The translations under genes and the position numbers were made by a program. Below, piece after piece: positions 35,983-45,600 of a DNA stretch of 64,000 nucleotides. Numbering within the stretch: position 1 is the stretch's first letter; every line of letters starts with the position of its first letter. The stretch is taken from positions 2,108,001-2,172,000 of the forward strand of contig NZ_MDJS01000001.1 in the NCBI RefSeq assembly GCF_001705515.1, read 5' to 3'. A model generated the notes under the pieces. The model ran no database searches. It was given only the letters and a program-made list of their open reading frames with translations, and was not told the DNA's origin. The DNA comes from Mucilaginibacter sp. PPCGB 2223. GTDB lineage: Bacteria; Bacteroidota; Bacteroidia; Sphingobacteriales; Sphingobacteriaceae.

Positions 35983-36037
35983 TTATTTACGCTGATTTTT
36001 AGGCCATTATCGCATAATAATTAAATTAAAAAGAGTA

Positions 36038-36089
36038 GTTGTTTATTAAAAATTAATTATAATTTTGGTAAACCAAATTGGTCAACCAA
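36038..36089 (+). promoter_or_regulatory. Autoregulated gntR promoter with tandem operator
   Basis: GTTG (36038-36041), 18 nt, TAATTTTG (36060-36067), then palindromes TTGGTAAACCAA (36065-36076) and TTGGTCAACCAA (36078-36089), centres 13 nt apart. The first overlaps the -7 box by 3 nt. The second ends 8 nt before the gntR ATG, so binding could also block the 5' end of the message. Confidence 0.78.
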
Positions 36090-36097
36090 ATTACAAT

Positions 36098-36832
36098 ATG
36101 CAGAACATCATCAGAAATATACAGGCAATACAGGTTGAATCGTCTGTCGACAAAATTATTCTTCAGTTAAAACAGCTTATTACATCCGGCCAGTTAAAAC
36201 CGGGCGACCGTCTGCCGGCTGAGAGGCAACTGGCTGAAAAGTTAGGCGTGGGCCGGAGCTATGTGCGGGAGGCAATTTTAAAACTGGAGTTTTATGGTTT
36301 ACTGAGGACATCGCCGCAAAGCGGCACTTATGTTTCGGGTTTGAGCATTAAGGTGTTGGATAACCTGATCAGCGATATCATTAAATTTAATAAGGATGAT
36401 TTCAGCGCGTTGATCGAGGCCCGCTATTATGTTGAGCTGGATGCCGTACGCCTGGCTGCAGAACGCCGTACCAAGCAGGACGTGATTGAGCTACGGGCCG
36501 CTTTGGAGGATTATGAGCTAAAGATAGAGCAGAACCTGAACGCTGTTGAAGAGGACATGCTCTTCCACATCAAAATAGCGCAGGCTACCAAAAACTCGGT
36601 GATCGAATCGATGATGGCGATACTGATACCTGACCTGATCAAGAACATCATCGAGAACAATATTTGTGGTAAGGACCGCAGCAAAATGGCAATAACCGAG
36701 CATCGTGCTATATTAAAAGCGATTGAAGAAAATGATATTGATGCCGCCGAAAATGCAATGGCCGCGCATTTAGACGAGGTTTTACAGGTAGCACGTACCG
36801 CGTTTGCCGCCAACCAGATAGTAAATAAATAA
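36098..36832 (+). CDS. GntR-family (FadR/FCD-type) transcription repressor of the alginate regulon
   Basis: N-terminal winged helix (PAERQLAEKLGVGRSYVREAILKLEFYGLL...SGTYVSG) followed by an all-helical FCD ligand-binding domain with the metal/ligand histidines of that family in LFHIKIA, TEHRAIL and AAHLDEV. I chose ATG 36098 because the region before it in frame is the operator DNA itself (the frame is open from 36065). FadR-type GntR proteins recognise palindromes of the TnGT-N(0-3)-ACnA type, which the TTGGT-nn-ACCAA sites fit. The likely inducer is an unsaturated uronate such as DEH or KDG. The gene is followed by PL17 after 18 nt, so it is co-transcribed with the catabolic genes. Confidence 0.88.
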   Translation: MQNIIRNIQAIQVESSVDKIILQLKQLITSGQLKPGDRLPAERQLAEKLGVGRSYVREAILKLEFYGLLRTSPQSGTYVSGLSIKVLDNLISDIIKFNKDDFSALIEARYYVELDAVRLAAERRTKQDVIELRAALEDYELKIEQNLNAVEEDMLFHIKIAQATKNSVIESMMAILIPDLIKNIIENNICGKDRSKMAITEHRAILKAIEENDIDAAENAMAAHLDEVLQVARTAFAANQIVNK

Positions 36833-36850
36833 TGGCCGTATTTTAAGATC

Positions 36851-38992
36851 ATGAAACTATTTTATCGGTTAATATCGGTATGCCTTTTGGCGATACCCTG
36901 TTATAGCTTTGCCCAAACTCATCCTAACCTGATGCTGACGGCAGGCAATATCGCGGCTGTACGAAGCGGCTGTGCGAACAGTCCGCTGCTCAAGAAATCG
37001 TACCTGGAAATAAAAGCCAAAGCCGATAAGGCGCTGGCCGAAAAGATGGATGTGCCTACACCAAAAGACGGCGCAGGAGGCTATACGCACGAACAACACA
37101 AAAACAATTCGCAAAATATACTGGCTTGCGGTATTGCTTACCAAATTAGTGGCGACCCTAAATACGCGGCTTACATCAAAACCATGCTGCTGCAATACGC
37201 CGCACAATACGAGCAGTGGCCTCAACATCCAAAAAGGAAGAGCAACCAGATACCGGGCAAAATGTTCTGGCAATGTTTGAACGATTTTGTGTGGCAGGTG
37301 ACAGTAATACAGGGCTATGATATGGTCTATAATGCCATCCCTGCGAAAGACCGCGTTACTATTGAACAGCATTTGTTCATCCCCATCGTAAAATACTTTA
37401 CTACCGAGTGTAAAGAAACTTTCGATCTGATCCACAATCACGGTACCTGGTGTTTAGCCGCTGTGGGTATGACGGGCTATGTGATACACAACCCGGAGTA
37501 TGTGGAGATGGCGCTGAAAGGTTCGGCAAAAGACGGCAAGACCGGATTTTTAAAACAATTGGATGAGTTGTTTTCGCCCGATGGCTATTATACTGAGGGC
37601 CCGTACTATCAGCGTTACGCCATTATGCCTTTTATTGCTTTCGCGAAAGCCATACAACAAAACCAACCGCAGCTCCACATTTTTCAGTATCGCAATAACA
37701 TCTTAGCTAAAGCCATACATGCGGCTTTGCAAACTACTTATACAACCGGCAATTTTTTCCCGGTGAACGACGCGATGAAGGATAAGGATTTTTCATCCGA
37801 AGAGATCGTTTATGGTATTGATGTGGCTTACGCTGATATACAACCCGAGGCTGACCTGCTGGATATTGCTAAAAGACAAGGCCATGTGGTGGTATCGGAT
37901 GCAGGGTTGAAAGTATCTAAAGCAATTGACAAGGGCCTCAGCAAACCTTTCGGTTATAAGAGTATGTTTTTAAGCGACGGGCCAAGAGGCGATGAAGGTG
38001 GTTTGGGAATTTTACGTTACGGCAGCAATGCATCGCAGCAATGCGTGTTGTTAAAAGCCGCTGCACAAGGCATGGGGCACGGGCATTTCGATAGGTTGAA
38101 TTTGTTGTATTACGATAACAACACCGAGGTATTTTCGGATTACGGTTCGGCACGTTTTATCAATATCGAATCGAAATTTGGCGGTGATTACCTGCCCGAA
38201 AATAAAACCTGGGCCAAGCAAACCATCGCACACAATACGGTAACGGTCGACCAGACATCGCAATATAAAGCCAATCTCGAAAAATCGGAAGCGGCACATG
38301 CTTCGCTGGTGCATTTTGAAGATAAAAGCAATATACAGGTTGTGAGCGGTCGGGAAGACGGCGCTTACCCCGGTGTTGGCTTGTTACGCAGCAGCATTTT
38401 GTTTAAGCCTGAAGAACTGAAAAAAGCTTTATTGATCGATGTTTTTGAGGTGAACTCGGAGGCCGATCATCAATACAGTTTGCCATTTTGGTACCAGGGA
38501 GTGATTACTGATGCTTCGTTCAAATTCAGCGCCGTTACCGACGGTCTGAAAGCGATGGGTAAGGATAACGGTTTCCAGCACATCTGGCTAAACAGCAATA
38601 ATGATCTGGCTGAGCCTTCGGGTTTTATAACCATGCTTAATAATAACATTTTTTACACCACGCACTTCGCTGCTACATCGCCGCTGCAGGTAAAACTGGT
38701 TACCCTGGGCGCAGGCGACCCGAATATGAACCTGCGAAACGAACGCGGCTTTATTTTGGAGCAGCATAAAAACGGCTGTCAGGCATTCATCAGCATTACC
38801 GAAACGCATGGTAAAACAGATCCAACATCCGAAACAACTTCGGGAGCGCAGAGCAATATCGGCGATATCAAAGTGATGAGCAACGATGTTAACGGCGCGA
38901 CATTCAGCTTTACGGTTAAGGGTGTAAGCTATACCGCCAAGCTCGATTACAACAGCAAAAACAATTTTATACAGATCAGCAAAAGCAAATGA
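36851..38992 (+). CDS. PL17 oligoalginate (exo) lyase
   Basis: 713 aa, signal peptide (MKLFYRLISVCLLAIPCYSFAQ), N-terminal (alpha/alpha)-helical alginate-lyase domain and C-terminal heparinase II/III-type beta domain. Catalytic Asn196/His197 in LIHNHGTWC and the tyrosine pair in TEGPYYQRYA (252-253) align with the known PL17 residues; LKAAAQGMGHGHFDRLNLLYY is the C-terminal metal-site segment of the heparinase-type fold. It trims alginate oligosaccharides to unsaturated monouronate, probably in the periplasm. It overlaps the KdgF start by the ATGA arrangement at 38989-38992, so the two are translationally coupled. Confidence 0.92.
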   Translation: MKLFYRLISVCLLAIPCYSFAQTHPNLMLTAGNIAAVRSGCANSPLLKKSYLEIKAKADKALAEKMDVPTPKDGAGGYTHEQHKNNSQNILACGIAYQISGDPKYAAYIKTMLLQYAAQYEQWPQHPKRKSNQIPGKMFWQCLNDFVWQVTVIQGYDMVYNAIPAKDRVTIEQHLFIPIVKYFTTECKETFDLIHNHGTWCLAAVGMTGYVIHNPEYVEMALKGSAKDGKTGFLKQLDELFSPDGYYTEGPYYQRYAIMPFIAFAKAIQQNQPQLHIFQYRNNILAKAIHAALQTTYTTGNFFPVNDAMKDKDFSSEEIVYGIDVAYADIQPEADLLDIAKRQGHVVVSDAGLKVSKAIDKGLSKPFGYKSMFLSDGPRGDEGGLGILRYGSNASQQCVLLKAAAQGMGHGHFDRLNLLYYDNNTEVFSDYGSARFINIESKFGGDYLPENKTWAKQTIAHNTVTVDQTSQYKANLEKSEAAHASLVHFEDKSNIQVVSGREDGAYPGVGLLRSSILFKPEELKKALLIDVFEVNSEADHQYSLPFWYQGVITDASFKFSAVTDGLKAMGKDNGFQHIWLNSNNDLAEPSGFITMLNNNIFYTTHFAATSPLQVKLVTLGAGDPNMNLRNERGFILEQHKNGCQAFISITETHGKTDPTSETTSGAQSNIGDIKVMSNDVNGATFSFTVKGVSYTAKLDYNSKNNFIQISKSK

Positions 38993-39330
38993 TGACGACA
39001 CAAAGCGAATTATTCCAGATAGAGAGCGAGATAACCTGGGAGCAACCGGACGAGAAGATACGAAGACAGATCTATGGGTATGACGACAAGATCATGCTCG
39101 TGAAAGCCAAATTTCAGAAAGGCGGCGTAGGCACCATTCATAAACATCCGCACTCGCAGGTTACCTATGTGGAGAGTGGGGTTTTTGAGATGAAGATAGG
39201 CGACGAAACCCGCATCATTAAAAAAGGCGACGGGTATTATGTACCACCTGAAGTGTGGCACGGCTGTGTTTGTTTGGAAGATGGCTTATTGATCGATGTA
39301 TTTAGCCCGCTTCGGGAAGATTTTATTTAA
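38989..39330 (+). CDS. kdgF: KdgF-like cupin, unsaturated uronate linearisation
   Basis: Single-domain cupin of 113 residues. Metal ligands are visible as H51, H53, Q57 and H91 (HKHPHSQVTY and EVWHG), followed by LLIDVFSPLREDF, which carries the conserved Asp of KdgF (D103). KdgF opens the 4,5-unsaturated monouronate ring released by PL17 to give linear DEH. The ATG overlaps the PL17 stop codon. There is no signal peptide, so it acts in the cytoplasm after uptake of the monomer. Confidence 0.88.
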   Translation: MMTTQSELFQIESEITWEQPDEKIRRQIYGYDDKIMLVKAKFQKGGVGTIHKHPHSQVTYVESGVFEMKIGDETRIIKKGDGYYVPPEVWHGCVCLEDGLLIDVFSPLREDFI

Positions 39331-39339
39331 TCCTATCCT

Positions 39340-40221
39340 ATGAAAAATATTTTTTTTTTCGTTTTAATATTATTGGCTTTTGCCGCCTATTCGCAGGATG
39401 CAGATACGGCAAAAGTTAAAAAGGAAGTTGCCATACCTGCGGGTTTCACTAAACAGTTAAATGTTACCTATACCAGCGTAAACGGCTGGGACGGTAAGGC
39501 CGACCTGTACCTTCCGCCAAATACCGGTAAACCTACGCCGGTGATCATCAATATCCACGGCGGTGGCTGGAACCATGGTTCGAAGGATGACCAGGGCGGA
39601 TTTAATATCTTTTTTAAACAGGGCTGGGCAGTTGCCAATATGGAGTACCGGCTGATGCAGGTTGCTAAAGCACCGGGTTGTGTTGAGGATACCCGCTGTA
39701 TGCTGATCTATCTGATCAAAAACGCCAAAGCGCTGAACATCGATATTAACAAGATCGTGATATCGGGCGGCTCGGCGGGAGCGCACCTGGCTTTGATGGG
39801 CGGTTTGCTGGCCAATGATCACCGGTTTGACACCAATTGCCCCGGCGTGGATAATATTAAAGTGGCTGCCATCATTGATAAATATGGCATTGCCGATGTG
39901 TGGGATTGGGGTAATGGGGTAATCAAAAGTAAATCTGTCGCTAACTGGTTGGGCAGTAATAACAATGCTGATTTTGCTAAATCGGTATCGCCTATATTTT
40001 ATGTAACGAAAGACAGTCCGCCAACTTTTATAGCGCATGGCAATGCAGATACCATAGTACCTTACCAGCAATCGGTCGACCTGCACAAAAAATTTCTGGA
40101 AGTCGGGGTGAAGACCGAGTTTATGACCGTTGATGGCGGCGGCCACGGCAAATGGACCAAAGAGCAGAACGACGAAGTGAACAAAGGCATTATGAAGTTT
40201 TTAAAGGAAGTTGGGATATGA
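39340..40221 (+). CDS. Secreted alpha/beta-hydrolase esterase (BD-FAE-like), alginate locus copy 2
   Basis: Signal peptide (MKNIFFFVLILLAFAAYSQ), oxyanion motif NIHGGGWNHG, nucleophile motif ISGGSAGAHLALMGG, Asp in HGNADTIVPYQQ and His in DGGGHGKW. Architecture is the same as the leftward copy (29743-30645), and both share LLANDHRFDTNC. The two proteins are clearly diverged, so this is not an assembly duplicate. It sits 9 nt after kdgF and its stop overlaps the transporter start (ATGA). A secreted esterase within an alginate operon suggests removal of O-acetyl substituents from mannuronate; direct evidence for the substrate is lacking. Confidence 0.85.
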   Translation: MKNIFFFVLILLAFAAYSQDADTAKVKKEVAIPAGFTKQLNVTYTSVNGWDGKADLYLPPNTGKPTPVIINIHGGGWNHGSKDDQGGFNIFFKQGWAVANMEYRLMQVAKAPGCVEDTRCMLIYLIKNAKALNIDINKIVISGGSAGAHLALMGGLLANDHRFDTNCPGVDNIKVAAIIDKYGIADVWDWGNGVIKSKSVANWLGSNNNADFAKSVSPIFYVTKDSPPTFIAHGNADTIVPYQQSVDLHKKFLEVGVKTEFMTVDGGGHGKWTKEQNDEVNKGIMKFLKEVGI

Positions 40222-41498
40222 AGATCAAAGGCCTGCGCTGGTACATCATCACCCTCATCGGGATAGCGACGATCATCAACTATATCGACCGGAGCGCGAT
40301 CAATATCATGTGGCCGTACATCTACAAAGAGTTTGGTATCAGTGATGTGGACAGTAAAAATGCACTGGCACTGATCACTACCTTTTTTATGATAGCCTAT
40401 GCCTTGGGGCAAACCCTTACCGGCAAGCTGATGGACAGCATCGGTACCCGTTTGGGGATGGCTTTTTCTATCGCGTTGTGGAGCATTTCGATCGCACTGC
40501 ATTCGCTGGCACGCGGGTTGGCTTCGTTTAATATCTTCAGGTTTATGCTGGGCTTTGGCGAGGCAGGTAACTGGCCTGGCGCTACCAAAAGTAACGCGGA
40601 GTGGTTCCCGGCTAAAGAGCGCGCCATAGCACAAGGCATATTCGGGGCAGGCGCTTCACTGGGTTCGGTAATTGCCGCACCGATCATTGCGATTTTATTT
40701 GTAGCCTTTGGGTGGAAGCTCACATTTGTTTGCGTAGCTGTACTGGGGTTGATATGGCTACTGCCCTGGCTCATCATCAATAAAAACACACCCGATAAAC
40801 ATCCATGGATAACTAAGGAAGAACAGGACTACACCCTGTCATCGGTAAAAAACACCAATAGCGCTGTTCCCGAAAAGGTATATACCTGGAAAGAGCTGCT
40901 GCAATTCAACAATACCTGGGGCATTATTTTAGGCAGGTTTTTTATCGACCCGGTGTGGTGGCTGTTTGTAACCTGGCTGCCTACCTTTTTAAAAGAACAG
41001 TTTATGTTCGATATTAAACAGATCGGCGGGTTTACCTGGGTGCCGTATCTCATCGCAGCCTGCGGGAGCTTGCTGGGCGGGTATTACTCGTCGGTATATA
41101 TAAAGCGCGGTAAGGATGCTGCCCAATCGCGTAAAAACGCCATTACTATTGGCTGTACGCTGATGCTGATTGCACTAATTGGTTTGGTTGCCTGTTTATC
41201 GCAATTAAAAGCTAACCCGGGTTTGGCTATGCTGCTCATCAGTATTACGCTGTTCGGCTTCCAGTTCCTGATCAATAACCTGCAAACCCTGCCTGCCGAT
41301 TATTTTAACGGGAAGAACGTGGGTACGGTAGCCGGAATGGGCGGTACTGCTGCCGTAGTTGGTACCTTGTGCACCACATGGGCCGTGCCTTTCATTACCC
41401 AAACCGGGTATCATTCGTTTTTTATACTGGGTGCGGTTTTGGTGCCACTGGCCTGGTTATCAGTTTTACTTATTAAATCAAAAAACCTTAAAAGTTAA
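40218..41498 (+). CDS. MFS transporter, hexuronate (ExuT-like) type
   Basis: Start at ATG 40218 overlaps the esterase stop codon; the frame is open from 40152 but the extra part is antisense-like sequence inside the esterase. The protein has about 12 membrane segments and the ACS/ExuT-type features NYIDRSAINIMWPYIYKEFG in helix 1 and GEAGNWPGATKSNAEWFP between helices 4 and 5. This subfamily carries hexuronates and related acids with H+. Here it probably imports the unsaturated uronate monomer produced by PL17 from the periplasm to the cytoplasm, before KdgF and the reductase act. Confidence 0.87.
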   Translation: MKIKGLRWYIITLIGIATIINYIDRSAINIMWPYIYKEFGISDVDSKNALALITTFFMIAYALGQTLTGKLMDSIGTRLGMAFSIALWSISIALHSLARGLASFNIFRFMLGFGEAGNWPGATKSNAEWFPAKERAIAQGIFGAGASLGSVIAAPIIAILFVAFGWKLTFVCVAVLGLIWLLPWLIINKNTPDKHPWITKEEQDYTLSSVKNTNSAVPEKVYTWKELLQFNNTWGIILGRFFIDPVWWLFVTWLPTFLKEQFMFDIKQIGGFTWVPYLIAACGSLLGGYYSSVYIKRGKDAAQSRKNAITIGCTLMLIALIGLVACLSQLKANPGLAMLLISITLFGFQFLINNLQTLPADYFNGKNVGTVAGMGGTAAVVGTLCTTWAVPFITQTGYHSFFILGAVLVPLAWLSVLLIKSKNLKS

Positions 41499-41504
41499 TT
41501 AAAT

Positions 41505-42257
41505 ATGCGTTTAAAAAACAAAGTAGCCATTGTAACCGGCGGTGCCCGCGATATCGGCAGAGCTGTATCGATCAAATTAGCCTGCGAAGGCGCAAGTGTA
41601 GTGGTTAACTACTTTCAGAAAGAAGAAGATGCCCAAGAGACCATAGCGCAAATTACGGCCAACGGCGGTAAAGCGGTAGCCGTGTATGGCGATATGACCA
41701 AGCCGGCAGATGTTGACAACTTGATCGTGAAAAGCCGCGAAGCTTTTGGTGAGGAGATACACATGCTGATCAACGTAGCCGGTGGACTGGTAGCACGCAA
41801 ACCTACCGTCGAGATAGAGCCTGAATTTTGGGACAAGATATTTGAGCTGAATGTAAAATCGGTATTTATGGCATCGAAAGCGGCATTGCCATTTATGAAA
41901 GAGGGCGCTTCGATCATCAATTTTTCATCACTGGCTGGCCGTGATGGCGGCGGGCCTGGCGCATCGGCTTATGCTGCAGCCAAAGGTGCTTTGATGACCT
42001 ATACCCGTGCATTGGCCAAAGAGCAAGGGCCACGAGGAATCCGCGTTAATGCCGTAGCACCGGGAATGATAGCTACAACATTCCACGATACTTTTTCGAA
42101 ACCCGAAGTGCGCGCGAACGTGGCCAACTCTACCCCGCTGCGCCGCGAAGGCCAGGCTAAAGAGGTTGCCGATCTGGTTGCTTATTTAGTAAGTGACGAG
42201 GCAAGCTTTATTACCGGTACTAACGTAGATATTAACGGCGGCCTGGCTTTTTCGTAA
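41505..42257 (+). CDS. Short-chain dehydrogenase, probable DEH reductase
   Basis: 250-residue classical SDR: cofactor motif TGGARDIGRAV, catalytic Ser/Tyr/Lys in NFSSLAGRDGGGPGASAYAAAKGAL, C-terminal SFITGTNVDINGG. Position directly after the transporter (6 nt) as last gene of the alginate operon fits reduction of DEH (4-deoxy-L-erythro-5-hexoseulose uronate) to KDG. KDG kinase and aldolase are not in the window. A 12-bp terminator follows. Other carbonyl substrates cannot be excluded from sequence. Confidence 0.82.
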   Translation: MRLKNKVAIVTGGARDIGRAVSIKLACEGASVVVNYFQKEEDAQETIAQITANGGKAVAVYGDMTKPADVDNLIVKSREAFGEEIHMLINVAGGLVARKPTVEIEPEFWDKIFELNVKSVFMASKAALPFMKEGASIINFSSLAGRDGGGPGASAYAAAKGALMTYTRALAKEQGPRGIRVNAVAPGMIATTFHDTFSKPEVRANVANSTPLRREGQAKEVADLVAYLVSDEASFITGTNVDINGGLAFS

Positions 42258-42272
42258 TTATAAAAACATCTT

Positions 42273-42308
42273 AAAAACGGGCATGACGATATGTTTATGT
42301 CCGTTTTT
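42273..42308 (+). terminator. Rho-independent terminator ending the alginate operon
   Basis: AAAAACGGGCAT (42273-42284) pairs with ATGTCCGTTTTT (42297-42308) through 12 positions with one G-U, loop 12 nt, and a T-run at its end. The next gene therefore needs its own promoter, which is found at 42403-42459. Confidence 0.85.
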
Positions 42309-42402
42309 ATTCCTCTCTACAGCAACTGGTTTTCACCACTGCGAACCCGGAGTGCCGACCCCGGCACATTTAAACAGCGGTTAAAAATATTTTCGGCAAA
42401 TA

Positions 42403-42459
42403 TTTGGAAATCAAAAATAAAGCTCGCATATTTGGTTAACCAATTATCTGGTTGACCAA
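42403..42459 (+). promoter_or_regulatory. Promoter with tandem GntR-type operator upstream of the T9SS cargo gene
   Basis: TTTG (42403-42406), 20 nt, CATATTTG (42427-42434), then TTGGTTAACCAA (42432-42443) and CTGGTTGACCAA (42448-42459), centres 16 nt apart. The first operator overlaps the -7 box by 3 nt, as at the other three sites, and the -7 box is identical to that of the leftward promoter. The predicted leader before ATG 42622 is about 180 nt with no ORF seen in it. Confidence 0.72.
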
Positions 42460-42621
42460 AATATCAAGATCATTTCTTCATATCCGGTTAACCTGAAAAA
42501 AACCAAATAATACCTTTTCAATCACCATTGTTCATTGCCGGGGTAGCATTTGATTGATATTAAACCAAATTATTAAACATCATAACCAGTTGTTAACCTT
42601 TCTTACCCCCTATCCCGATAT

Positions 42622-45600
42622 ATGAAAAAACTTATACGTTATTTTTTCAGCCTGATCTTGTTTCTAATTGCCTCGGCACCATTGCTGGCGCAACACGTGG
42701 TTATCAGCCAGTATTGGGGCAGTGTTGGCAGTAGCGGCGCGCCGTACAACTCCAACTTTGTGGAACTTTATAATCCTACCACATCCGACGTTAACATGAC
42801 GGGCTGGTCTGTTCAATACAAAAGCGCTACCAGCGCCGGGACGATGAACGTGATGGCGTTCCCGGCTAATTCCATCATCAGGGCGCACGGTTATTTCCTT
42901 ATTTCGTTAGGCAGTTCGTCAACACCTGTCTCTTCAAATCCGCTCCCTACGCCCGATGCTGTCGGTGCAACACAGGTGGCCAGTTCGGGTAAGATTGCGT
43001 TGGTAGCCAGCACTACCGCCATCAGCATACCTGCTCCGCCGGCAAACAACCCGGATACTTATCCAAACGTGGTTGATTTTCTGGGTTTCGGAACTGGTGT
43101 CGATTTGGTTTGGGAAGGTACCGGAGCTGCCGGAGCAGGCACAGGTACTTCGGGTACAAAATGCTTTGAGAGAAAGGCTAATGCCAGTTCGACAGCTGCG
43201 ACCATGATATCAACCGGAACCGATTACCTGGCCGGGAACGGTTACGACAGCGACGATAACGCGAACGACTTCTTGCTGATCGCCAACATCAACCCTCATA
43301 ATACCTCGTCGCCAATAGCCGGGGTATTTGTGACTCCATCGGTTACTTCGCTGGATTTCGGCACCAGCCAAACTGTTAGTACCACATCAACAGCACAGAG
43401 TTTTTCGTTAACGGGGATATTGAGCGCTAATGCTACGGTAAGCACTTCGGCGCCATACGCGGTATCGAAAGATGGCACTAACTTCAGCACCTCGATCAGT
43501 TTTACGCCGGCCGAGATCAAAGCTACTCCGGGTCCGCTGGTGTATGTAAATTTTTCGCCGACTACGACGACGGCCAGTCCGGGTAGTGTAAGCATTACTT
43601 CAACAAACGCCACTACACAAACGGTTAACTTAACGGGCACGGGTAGTGCTGCAGCCGATGTAACACCGCCGGTAAATGCAACAAACTATCCAAAAACGAA
43701 TAATATTACCACTACATCGGTAGACGTGATAAGCAACCTGAACGAAACCGGGACGACTTACTACGTATTGATACCTGCAACAGGTGCTGCTCCGACAACA
43801 GTAGCACAAATTGTGGCGGGTAAAGACGGCAACAATAACGCGATTGTAACCTCGGGCTCATTTGCGGTAACTGCGGCCAATACCGATGCGACCAAAACTA
43901 TTTCGGGCCTATCGCCGGCAACAACTTATAATATTTACGTGGTATCGCAGGATGCAGCAGGAACGCCAAACTTACAAACATCATTTACTACGCTGAATGC
44001 CACTACACTAAAGCTTACGCAGACGATTACCTTCGCATCAACCGGTTCGGCAACTTATGGCGGTGTTGATTTTAATCCGGGTGCTACGAGCGATAACAAT
44101 ACCATCGGGATAACCTACAGCAGCAGCGACCCAGCTATCGCAACAATAGTGGCCAACAAAGTAAGTATTGTAAAAGCCGGAATCGTAACCATTACTGCAA
44201 ACCAGGCGGGCAGCGCTTTATACAATGCTGCCACGGCCAAGCAGCAAACGCTCACCATTAACCCGGCCGCTTTGACCATCACAGCCAATAGCGTGACCAA
44301 ATCGTTCGGTTCTACCTTAACCGGTGGCGCAGGTTCGGGCGCATTTACATCTACAGCTCTACAAAACAGTGAGAGCATCGGCAGTGTAACCATTACCTAT
44401 GGCGCAGGCGCAGCGGCATCGGCAACAGCCGGAACATATACCGGCTCGGTAGTAGCTTCGGCGGCAACGGGCGGAACTTTTACGGCATCAAACTATAGCA
44501 TTACTTATGTAGCTGGCGATATCACTGTATCGGCAGTACCTATCCCAACTATCAACACTACCGGAACAGTATCCGCGTTAAGCACAACTTACGGCACGGC
44601 TTCGACAACCGGCACATTTAATGTCTCGGGCACTAACATGACGGCCGGGATACTGGTAACAGCGCCTGCGGGTTTTGAGGTGAGCGCAAGTGCAGGCAGC
44701 GGGTTTGGTGCTTCGGTAACAATCGGTGCGGCAGGTACCATCGCTTCGACACCTGTTTACATCAGGCTGGCGGCTACAGATGGCGCCAACAATTATTCGG
44801 GCAACGTAACTTTGAGCAGCCCCGGCGCCAATAATGCCAGCGTGGCCATCGCGGTAAGCACCGTGAACCAAAAAACGTTAACCGTTACAGCGGCCAATGC
44901 TACCAAAGTTTACGGAACGGCTAACCCGACATTCACCATGAATTACAGCGGTTTTGTGGGTGCAGATGACGTAAACAGCTTAACCGTAAAACCAACGGGC
45001 AGCACAACCGCCACGGCAACATCGCCGGTAAATACTTATGTCATTACACCGGCGGGCGGCGTTGCCGATAATTATACATTCAGCTACGTAGCCGGTACTT
45101 TAACTGTAACCAAGGCCACATTAACAGTGACTGCAAGCACTACCACCAAGGCTTACGGCGCAGCATTACCCACATTAACACCGGCTTACAGCGGTTTTGT
45201 CGGCACGGACAATGCCGCCAGCTTAACCACACAACCTACAGTAAGTACTACTGCAACGGCAACATCGACTATCGGGCCGTACCCAACTACCGTAAGCGGC
45301 GGTGCATCGACAAACTATACCTTTACCTACGTGGCCGGAACATTGACCGTAACCCAGGCAACTTTGACCGTTACGGCAAACAGCCCGAGCAAAACATACG
45401 GTATGGCTAACCCGGCTTTATCGGTAAGCTACTCGGGCTTTGTGGGAAGCGATAATGCTGCGAGTTTGACTACACAACCAACGGTAACCACCACGGCTAT
45501 CGTCACATCAGCGGTGGGTACTTACCCGGTTACGGCAAGCGGCGGCTCATCGCCGAATTATACGTTTGCATACGTGGCCGGTACTTTAACGGTGAACAAA

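Noticed and set aside
36065..36097. Longer N-terminus for the GntR regulator
   Set aside because: The extra codons are the operator DNA itself; ATG 36098 begins the normal family N-terminus.
39457..40146. Long open frame (229 codons) on the minus strand opposite the alginate esterase gene
   Set aside because: It lies entirely inside the well-supported plus-strand esterase gene, lacks a signal or motif and reads as a codon-bias shadow.
29743..40221. The two esterases as an assembly duplication
   Set aside because: They share motifs but differ throughout, sit on opposite strands and have different neighbours, so they are real paralogues.
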